NCBI GenBank assembly: GCA_947460165.1
Contig: CANHKH010000087.1
Coordinates: forward strand, 1 to 9,649
Direction: 5' to 3'
Source: Comamonadaceae bacterium
GTDB taxonomy: Bacteria; Pseudomonadota; Gammaproteobacteria; Burkholderiales; Burkholderiaceae_C
DNA length: 9,649 bases
Both the position numbers and the translations under genes were made by a program. This document shows positions 4,812 through 9,649 of the stretch, piece by piece; within the stretch, counting starts at the first letter, position 1; each line of letters begins with the position of its first letter. The notes beneath the pieces were generated by a model. That model was not told the DNA's origin. It saw only the letters and a list, made by a program, of their open reading frames with translations, and ran no database searches.

Positions 4812-6206
4812 ATGAACGCCGTCCATCCCCTGCCTTATGCCTTTGCCCGCAGCTTTCAGCTCTTGCTGGAGCCGTCGGAGGCGGGCTTGACCCTGTGGCA
4901 CAACGGTTCGCCCTTGGGCGGTGCTTTTGCTGAAGTGCTGCGCAAGCATCCGGTGGCCCGCGTCCAGCTGGCCGACGGCCTTTGGTTGGCCGAGCGCATC
5001 AGCCGCGTGTACGCGCAGGCCGAGTCCAGCGCGGCCACGGTGGTCAGCGAGGTCGAAAGCGATGCCGACCTCTCACGCATGCTCCAAGAGCTGCCGGCCG
5101 TGGCAGACCTCTTGGCCACCGACGACGATGCGCCCATCATCCGCTTGCTCAACGCCTTGCTCACGCAAGCTGCGCGCGACGGCGCCAGCGACATCCACAT
5201 CGAGCCCTACGAGCGCCACTCGGCCGTGCGCTTTCGGGTCGATGGCTTGTTGCGTGAAGTGGTGCAGCCCAACCGGGCGCTGCATGCCGCGCTGATCTCG
5301 CGCCTGAAGATCATGGCCGACCTCGACATTGCTGAAAAACGCCTGCCGCAAGACGGGCGCATCTCGCTGCGCATGGGCACGCGGGCGGTCGATGTGCGCG
5401 TGTCCACCTTGCCCAATGCCCATGGCGAGCGGGCGGTGCTGCGCCTGTTGGACAAAAGCGGCGAACGCTTGAGCTTAGAAGCCGTGGGCATGCAAGGCCG
5501 CACGCTGGAGCGCTTTGACCAATTGCTGCGCCAGCCCCATGGCATGGTGCTGGTCACCGGCCCCACCGGCTCGGGCAAAACCACCACGCTGTATGCCGCG
5601 CTCAGCCGCTTTGATGCGACCCAAGTCAACCTCATGACGGTGGAAGACCCCATTGAGTACGAGCTCCCCGGCGTGGGCCAAACCCAGGTGAACAGCCGCA
5701 TTGAGCTGGACTTTGCCCGCGCCTTGCGCGCCATCTTGCGTCAGGATCCGGACATCATCATGATCGGCGAGATCCGCGACTTGGAGACCGCCCACATCGC
5801 GGTCCAGGCCTCGCTCACCGGCCACCTGGTGCTGGCCACCTTGCACACCAACGACGCGACCAGTGCGCTGACGCGCTTGACCGACATGGGCATTGACCCT
5901 TTTTTGCTGAGCTCATCCTTGCTGGGCGTCTTGGCCCAGCGCCTGGTGCGCAAACGCTGCCTGGCGTGTGCCGGCGAGGGCTGCCCCGCATGCGCGCGTT
6001 CAGGTTATGCCGGCCGCACAGGGCTGTTTGAGTTGCTGGTGGTCAACCCGGCCATCAGCGCGCTCATTCACCAGCGCGCGCCTGAAGCTGAGCTGCGCGC
6101 GGCGGCCTTGGCCCAAGGCATGGCGCTCATGCGCGACGACGCCGAGCGGTTGGTGCAAGCGGGCATCACCACGCGCGCCGAAGTCGCACGCGTGACGCGC
6201 GATTGA
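4812..6206 (+). CDS. gspE: Type II secretion system ATPase GspE
   Basis: 464-residue cytoplasmic hexameric ATPase that powers pseudopilus assembly. A short N1E-like region (about 1-105) precedes the N2E domain (DGASDIHIEPYERHSAVRFR) and the catalytic domain. The latter has Walker A GPTGSGKTT (250-258), Asp box TVEDPIEYEL (about 276-285), Walker B DIIMIGEIRD (314-323) and His box GHLVLATLHTND (337-348). Four cysteines follow (C383, C386, C391, C394). In classical GspE two CxxC pairs are separated by about 30 residues, whereas here the gap is four (CLACAGEGCPAC). ATG 4812 starts 2 bp after the gspD stop; GTG 4806 overlaps that stop and would add two residues. No good Shine-Dalgarno is seen, so translation is probably coupled to gspD. 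gspF follows after 69 bp. Confidence 0.96.
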   Translation: MNAVHPLPYAFARSFQLLLEPSEAGLTLWHNGSPLGGAFAEVLRKHPVARVQLADGLWLAERISRVYAQAESSAATVVSEVESDADLSRMLQELPAVADLLATDDDAPIIRLLNALLTQAARDGASDIHIEPYERHSAVRFRVDGLLREVVQPNRALHAALISRLKIMADLDIAEKRLPQDGRISLRMGTRAVDVRVSTLPNAHGERAVLRLLDKSGERLSLEAVGMQGRTLERFDQLLRQPHGMVLVTGPTGSGKTTTLYAALSRFDATQVNLMTVEDPIEYELPGVGQTQVNSRIELDFARALRAILRQDPDIIMIGEIRDLETAHIAVQASLTGHLVLATLHTNDATSALTRLTDMGIDPFLLSSSLLGVLAQRLVRKRCLACAGEGCPACARSGYAGRTGLFELLVVNPAISALIHQRAPEAELRAAALAQGMALMRDDAERLVQAGITTRAEVARVTRD

Positions 6207-6220
6207 TCCCTTGAATTTAG

Positions 6221-6234
6221 GGCCGGTTGCGGCC
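6221..6234 (+). repeat. Small hairpin between gspE and gspF
   Basis: GGCCG (6221-6225) and CGGCC (6230-6234) enclose a GTTG tetraloop in the 69-bp gspE-gspF gap. An overlapping weaker stem (CCCT 6208-6211 with AGGG 6219-6222) would compete with it. There is no T-run, so it is not a standard terminator; an effect on mRNA stability or relative expression is possible but unsupported. Confidence 0.3.
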
Positions 6235-6275
6235 ACGCTGTGGGAGCTGCTGAACCACCATTGAATGGACGCCCC

Positions 6276-7514
6276 ATGCCCGCTTACTCCTACCAAGCGC
6301 TGAACCCGCAAGGCCAGCTGTGCAAAGGCGTGGTCGAGGCCGACAGCCTGCGCGTGGCGCGCACGGTGCTGCGCACCCAAACGCTGATTCCGCTGCGCGT
6401 CGAGGCCCTGACGGGCTTGGCCCCTGCCGATCAGCCTGCCGCTGGCCTGAGCTTGCAGCGCGTGCTGTTTCAGGCCCGCGCCTTCAGGCCCGCCAGCCTG
6501 GCCTTGTGGACCCGGCAACTGGCCGGGCTGGTGGGCGCGGGCCTGCCGCTGGAGCGCGCGCTCACCGCCTTGGTCGACGAGTCCGAAGACGCACGCCAAA
6601 AAGCCCTGGTGGCGGCGCTGCGCGCCGACGTCAACGGCGGCGCCTCACTGGCCTCGGCCATGGCCCGCCGTCCCCGTGAGTTCCCGCCGGTTTACGTGAG
6701 TGTGGTCAGCGCGGGCGAGGCCAGTGGCCGGCTGGGCCTGGTGCTGCAGCGCCTGGCCGACGACCTGGACGAGGGCCAGCAGCTGCGCGCCAAGCTCCTG
6801 GGCGCGGCCCTGTACCCGGCCATCGTCACCGTGGTCTCGCTGCTCATCGTGGGTTTTTTGGTCAGCTACGTGGTGCCGCAGGTGGCCTCGGTGTTTCTGG
6901 GCAGCCAGCGCCGCCTGCCGTGGGTCACCACCGCCTTGCTCACGCTCAGCAACGGGGTCCGCAGCTGGGCTTGGCTGGTGCTTTTGGTCCTGGGCGCGGT
7001 GGTGGTCGGTGTGCGGCTGGCGCTGGAGCGCCAGGACCTGCGCCGCCGCTTTGACGCGCTGTGGCTGCGCCTGCCCCTGGTGGGCCGGCTCTCACGCCAC
7101 TACAACGCTGCCCGCTTTGCCAGCACCTTGGCCATGCTGGTGGGCGCAGGCGTGCCCATCCTCAAAGCCCTGCAGGCGGCGGCCGAGACACTGTCCAACC
7201 GGGCCATGCGCACCGATGCCTTTGATGCGCTGGACCGCGTGCGCGAGGGCGCACCCCTGGGGCTGGCCATGGCTCAGAAAAAGCGATTTCCGGGTCTGCT
7301 GGCCATGTTTGCACGGCTGGGCGAGCAAACCGGCGAGCTGCCGCTGATGCTGCAGCGGGCCTCTGGCCAGCTCTCTGCCGATGTGCAGCGCCGCGCCATG
7401 AACCTGGCCACCGTGCTCGAGCCTTTGCTCATCGTGGCCATGGGCGCGGCAGTCATGGTCATTGTGCTGGCCATTTTGCTGCCCATCATGGAGCTCAATC
7501 AGATGGTGCGCTGA
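6276..7514 (+). CDS. gspF: Type II secretion system inner-membrane platform protein GspF
   Basis: 412-residue polytopic membrane protein at the base of the secretion machine, where GspE acts. It begins MPAYSYQALNPQGQ, the usual GspF/PilC opening. Two repeats of the T2SSF domain are seen: about 70-193 (LWTRQLAGLVGAGLPLERAL, GEASGRLG) and about 273-395 (FASTLAMLVGAGVPILKALQ, GEQTGELP). Membrane segments lie near 175-200, 228-248 and 379-402, the normal pattern. Length matches the family (about 400-405). ATG 6276 is chosen over the in-frame start at 6240 because the conserved N-terminus begins there; a short GGA lies about 6 nt upstream. It is same-strand with gspDE and ends 23 bp from the convergent dioxygenase gene. 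No terminator is visible. Confidence 0.95.
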   Translation: MPAYSYQALNPQGQLCKGVVEADSLRVARTVLRTQTLIPLRVEALTGLAPADQPAAGLSLQRVLFQARAFRPASLALWTRQLAGLVGAGLPLERALTALVDESEDARQKALVAALRADVNGGASLASAMARRPREFPPVYVSVVSAGEASGRLGLVLQRLADDLDEGQQLRAKLLGAALYPAIVTVVSLLIVGFLVSYVVPQVASVFLGSQRRLPWVTTALLTLSNGVRSWAWLVLLVLGAVVVGVRLALERQDLRRRFDALWLRLPLVGRLSRHYNAARFASTLAMLVGAGVPILKALQAAAETLSNRAMRTDAFDALDRVREGAPLGLAMAQKKRFPGLLAMFARLGEQTGELPLMLQRASGQLSADVQRRAMNLATVLEPLLIVAMGAAVMVIVLAILLPIMELNQMVR

Positions 7515-7537
7515 GCCGCTTGCCACAGCCCCTAGCT

Positions 7538-8278
7538 TCAGACAGGTGCTTGAAAGCCTGCCGCCCTGAAGGTCAGCACCAGCGTGTCGCGGTGGCCCAG
7601 GGCGCTGCCTTGGGGCTGTATGGGGGTGGTCTCGTGCACCACGCGGGCGTCGTCAAGCAGCAGCGTGGTCAGCGGCTCGTTCATCTCAAAGCGCAGGCCG
7701 TGGGGACCGTCGGCTTCAAAGACGCGGGATTCGCCCCCTTTGACGCCTTGGCGGTCCAGCAGCATGACGACCACAAAGTCCACGCCATCGCGGTGCGCGC
7801 CTTCGGGTGTGGGCCGGCCCACGCCGCCTTCGGTGTCAATGCGAAATGCGTGGGCTTCGATGAACCACTGGGGGACAGGCCTGACCTGCGCAAACAGCCG
7901 CCCGAGCTTGTGCATGAGCGCCAGCCAGGCCGGCGCCTGCGCCATCTCGGCCTCCAAGGGCTCGAACCAGCGCTCAAAGCCGCCGTGCAGCGCGTTGTAG
8001 TCCGTGGGCTGCCAGTGCGCGCGGTGTGGCTGCAAGCTGAGCGTGTCAGTCGCCAAGGTTTGCACATAGCAGCTGTGGCGCCGCCGACGGTAGCGCCCAC
8101 CGTCACGCAAGTGGGCGTCCGGTGGCAGGCGGTCCCAGGCGGGCAAGAGCTGCCCAAAGGCTTGGGGCCAGTCGGCCGGCAGCTGCAGTTGCGCCGCCAG
8201 GGTTGACGCCGGCAGCAGGGCCAGGCCTTGGGCGCTCAGGGCTTGGGCGGGGGAGCAAAGAGGGTCAAGGAGCAGCAT
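7538..8278 (-). CDS. 2OG-Fe(II) dioxygenase-like protein (PF10014-type)
   Basis: 246-residue protein resembling the 2OG-Fe dioxygenase family that includes bacterial L-isoleucine hydroxylases. Such enzymes use 2-oxoglutarate and O2 to hydroxylate a substrate, releasing succinate and CO2. The iron triad is visible as H162-R-D164 (EGAHRDGVDFVVVMLL) and H215 (ARVVHETTPI). R230 in GHRDTLVLTF is a candidate 2-oxoglutarate-binding Arg. Other family-like segments are RRHSCYVQ (66-73), DYNALHGGFERWF (93-105) and GGESRVFE (181-188). ATG 8278 is the first possible start: an in-frame stop lies 15 nt upstream. No good Shine-Dalgarno is seen. It converges on gspF and diverges from the DUF1840 gene, with no functional partner nearby. 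The substrate cannot be inferred; the family call rests on motif recall. Confidence 0.8.
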   Translation of the reverse strand: MLLLDPLCSPAQALSAQGLALLPASTLAAQLQLPADWPQAFGQLLPAWDRLPPDAHLRDGGRYRRRRHSCYVQTLATDTLSLQPHRAHWQPTDYNALHGGFERWFEPLEAEMAQAPAWLALMHKLGRLFAQVRPVPQWFIEAHAFRIDTEGGVGRPTPEGAHRDGVDFVVVMLLDRQGVKGGESRVFEADGPHGLRFEMNEPLTTLLLDDARVVHETTPIQPQGSALGHRDTLVLTFRAAGFQAPV

Positions 8279-8298
8279 GGCGATGGGTGGTCAGCAGA

Positions 8299-8315
8299 CG
8301 GACATTGTCGGACAA
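8299..8315. promoter_or_regulatory. Small dyad with tandem CGGACA in a divergent promoter region
   Basis: TTGTC-G-GACAA (8305-8315) is an 11-bp dyad. CGGACA occurs twice 10 bp apart (8299-8304 and 8309-8314), one helical turn. Further right, CGGCAT (8320-8325) and ATGCCG (8333-8338) form another dyad. All lie in the 154-bp spacer between the dioxygenase and DUF1840 genes. An operator is possible, but the arms are short. Confidence 0.25.
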
Positions 8316-8372
8316 GCCCCGGCATCTGCCGCATGCCGATGACCGCTGACAAGCCGCCTGCCTGGGCCTGCT

Positions 8373-8378
8373 GATAAT
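8373..8378 (+). promoter_or_regulatory. Possible -10 element for the DUF1840 gene
   Basis: GATAAT differs from TATAAT in one base and sits 55 bp before the DUF1840 ATG, giving a leader of roughly 45-50 nt. The nearest -35-like hexamer, CTGACA (8346-8351), is 21 bp away, longer than optimal. The hexamer is good but the pair is not. Confidence 0.35.
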
Positions 8379-8421
8379 GAAGATGACCACCAAGGCGATT
8401 TTTTCGTATCCCTTTTTGCAC

Positions 8422-8426
8422 AGGAG
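8422..8426 (+). promoter_or_regulatory. Strong ribosome binding site of the DUF1840 gene
   Basis: AGGAG lies 6 nt before ATG 8433 and fixes the start. It is the best Shine-Dalgarno in the window. It overlaps the 8-bp palindrome GGAGCTCC (8423-8430). Confidence 0.8.
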
Positions 8427-8432
8427 CTCCCC

Positions 8433-8777
8433 ATGCTGTACCGTTTCAAGTCCAAAAACAGGGCAGACCTGGTGATGCTCGAGCCCCATGGCCGGCGCGT
8501 GCTGGAAATCATAGGCAAGGACCCGGGACCCCAGGGCATCATCTTGCCCGAGCAGATGCCGGCTGCCTTGGTGGCCTTGCGCGAGGCGGTGGAACAAGAG
8601 GCGCGTGAGCAGGCCCAGGCCAGGGCCGCTTTTGAGCTGGCCCATGGCCGCCAGCCCCAGCTCAGCGAGCAACCCGGGCCGCGTGACGGTGTGCAGCTGC
8701 GCCAGCGGGTGCACCCCTTCGAGCAGTTGCTGGTGTTTTGCCACCAGCAGGGCGACACCGTGGTCTGGGGCGTGTAG
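8433..8777 (+). CDS. DUF1840 domain-containing protein
   Basis: 114-residue small soluble protein of unknown function, in a family I know mainly from beta- and gammaproteobacteria. Family landmarks are the start MLYRFKSK, then MLEPHGRRVLEIIGKDPGPQ (15-34), an acidic/Gln-rich helical middle with Glu/Ala/Arg repeats (about 50-70), the segment LRQRVHPFEQLL (89-100) and the C-terminal VVWGV. Length fits the family, with no signal peptide or membrane segment. A strong AGGAG site supports the start. It is divergent from the dioxygenase gene and convergent with the Bug receptor gene (22 bp apart), so it is probably monocistronic. The family assignment is firm, but no function should be claimed. Confidence 0.92.
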   Translation: MLYRFKSKNRADLVMLEPHGRRVLEIIGKDPGPQGIILPEQMPAALVALREAVEQEAREQAQARAAFELAHGRQPQLSEQPGPRDGVQLRQRVHPFEQLLVFCHQQGDTVVWGV

Positions 8778-8799
8778 CTGGGCCTTTTCAGCGGGCGCT

Positions 8800-9649
8800 T
8801 TAATCGACCCTGGCGCCCGAGGCCTTGACCACCTGGGCCCACTTGGTGTGCTCGGCGTCAATCAGCCGGGTGAATTCCTGCGGCGTGTTGCCGCTCGGAA
8901 TGGCGCCCTGGGCTTGGAGTTTTTCCTTGATGCCCGGGTCGTTGAGTGCGCGTGCCACTTCTTTTTGAACCCGGTTGACGATGTCGGCCGGCGTGCCCGC
9001 AGGCGCGAGCAGGCCAAACCAGCTGCTGGCCTCGAAGCCCTTGAGTTGGCCGGCCTCTTCGATGGTGGGCACCTCGGGCAGGGCGCTGGAGCGCTGGTTG
9101 CTGGTCACCGCCAGGGCCTTGAGCTTGCCCGAGCGGATGTGCGGCATGGACGAGGGCAGGTTGTCGAACATCACGTCCATGTTGCCGGCCAGCATGTCCA
9201 GCAAGGCGGGGCTGGAGCCGCGGTAGGGAAAGTGCAGCATGAAGGTGCCCGTCATGCTTTTGAACAGCTCGCCAGCCAAGTGGATGGAGGTGCCGTTGCC
9301 GCTGGAGGCCATGTTGAGCTTGCCGGGCTGGGACTTGGCCAGCCGGATGAAGTCTTGCACGTTGTTGATGCCGGCGGCCCTGGCCTTGTCGGCATTGACA
9401 ATCATCACGTTGGGCACGGCCGCGACCAGCGTGATGGGCACAAAATCTTTGATGGGATCGAAAGGCAACTTGTCGTAGAGCGCGCGGTTGATGCCGTGCG
9501 TGCCCACCGTGCCCATCAGCAAGGTGTAGCCGTCGCCTGCCGACTTGGCCACTTGGTCGGCGCCCAAATTGCCACCCGCGCCCGCCCGGTTCTCCACCAC
9601 GAAGGGCTGGCCAAAGGCTTTGGACAACTCGGGTGCAACGGCGCGGGCC
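8800..9649 (-). CDS. Bug/TctC-family tripartite tricarboxylate receptor, N-terminus outside window
   Basis: 282 residues of a periplasmic substrate-binding protein of the Bug (TctC) family, common and highly expanded in Burkholderiales. Members bind carboxylates or similar small molecules, some feeding tripartite tricarboxylate transporters. Visible hallmarks are PFVVENRAGAGGNLGADQVA, GDGYTLLMG, HFPYRGSSPALLDMLAGNMD, SGKLKALAVTS, PEVPTIEEAG and WFGLLAPAGTP. Members are about 320-330 residues, so roughly 40 residues, including the signal peptide, lie beyond the right edge. The frame is open to the last base; the TTG at 9627 is internal and not a start. The stop is TAA (8802-8800). The tail converges on DUF1840 with no clear terminator. 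The ligand is unknown and no TctA/TctB genes are seen here. Confidence 0.93.
   Translation of the reverse strand, partial: ARAVAPELSKAFGQPFVVENRAGAGGNLGADQVAKSAGDGYTLLMGTVGTHGINRALYDKLPFDPIKDFVPITLVAAVPNVMIVNADKARAAGINNVQDFIRLAKSQPGKLNMASSGNGTSIHLAGELFKSMTGTFMLHFPYRGSSPALLDMLAGNMDVMFDNLPSSMPHIRSGKLKALAVTSNQRSSALPEVPTIEEAGQLKGFEASSWFGLLAPAGTPADIVNRVQKEVARALNDPGIKEKLQAQGAIPSGNTPQEFTRLIDAEHTKWAQVVKASGARVD

Noticed and set aside
8792..8819. CGGGCGC/GCGCCCG inverted repeat at the DUF1840/Bug junction as a terminator
   Set aside because: The right arm lies inside the Bug coding sequence, the loop is 13-14 nt and there is no adjacent U-tract.
9625..9627. TTG as the start codon of the Bug receptor
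   Set aside because: The frame stays open to the window edge with family-like residues upstream, and a start here would remove the signal peptide this family needs.

Overview
The window looks like a chromosomal segment of a GC-rich betaproteobacterium, most likely order Burkholderiales and probably family Comamonadaceae. This is inferred from three things: a DUF1840 protein, a Bug/TctC-type solute receptor, and the style of the Crp/Fnr and T2SS proteins. No RNA gene, insertion sequence, CRISPR array or phage gene was seen. The window appears to be core-type sequence, not an island.

Layout. (1) 1-219 (+) is the 3' end of glutathione synthetase gshB. (2) Converging on it is a minus-strand group read from 2032 down to 227: a Crp/Fnr-family regulator, a small 4-oxalocrotonate-type tautomerase, and a YafJ-like class II glutamine amidotransferase. 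(3) 2033-2565 is a 533-bp divergent spacer with no convincing gene, but with many inverted repeats. (4) 2566-7514 (+) is the type II secretion block gspD-gspE-gspF (outer-membrane secretin, cytoplasmic ATPase, inner-membrane platform protein), tightly spaced and probably one operon. No other gsp gene lies in the window. (5) A minus-strand 2OG-Fe(II) dioxygenase-like gene (7538-8278) converges on gspF and diverges from a DUF1840 gene (8433-8777, +). (6) At the right edge a minus-strand Bug-family periplasmic receptor gene (8800-9649) is cut by the window end.

How the genes work together. GspD, GspE and GspF are three core parts of one secretion machine. The pseudopilins and the C/L/M-type components must be encoded elsewhere if the system is functional. 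The minus-strand regulator-tautomerase-amidotransferase group could be cotranscribed (gaps of 90 and 18 bp), but a -10-like hexamer before the tautomerase gene leaves room for a separate promoter. The remaining genes look like independent housekeeping or metabolic genes.

No clearly new multi-gene system was found. The signal least explained by known genes is the spacer upstream of gspD. It holds several dyad symmetries, a 14-bp perfect palindrome, a 20-bp imperfect palindrome overlapping a possible -35 element, and a small open frame whose stop codon overlaps the gspD start as ATGA.
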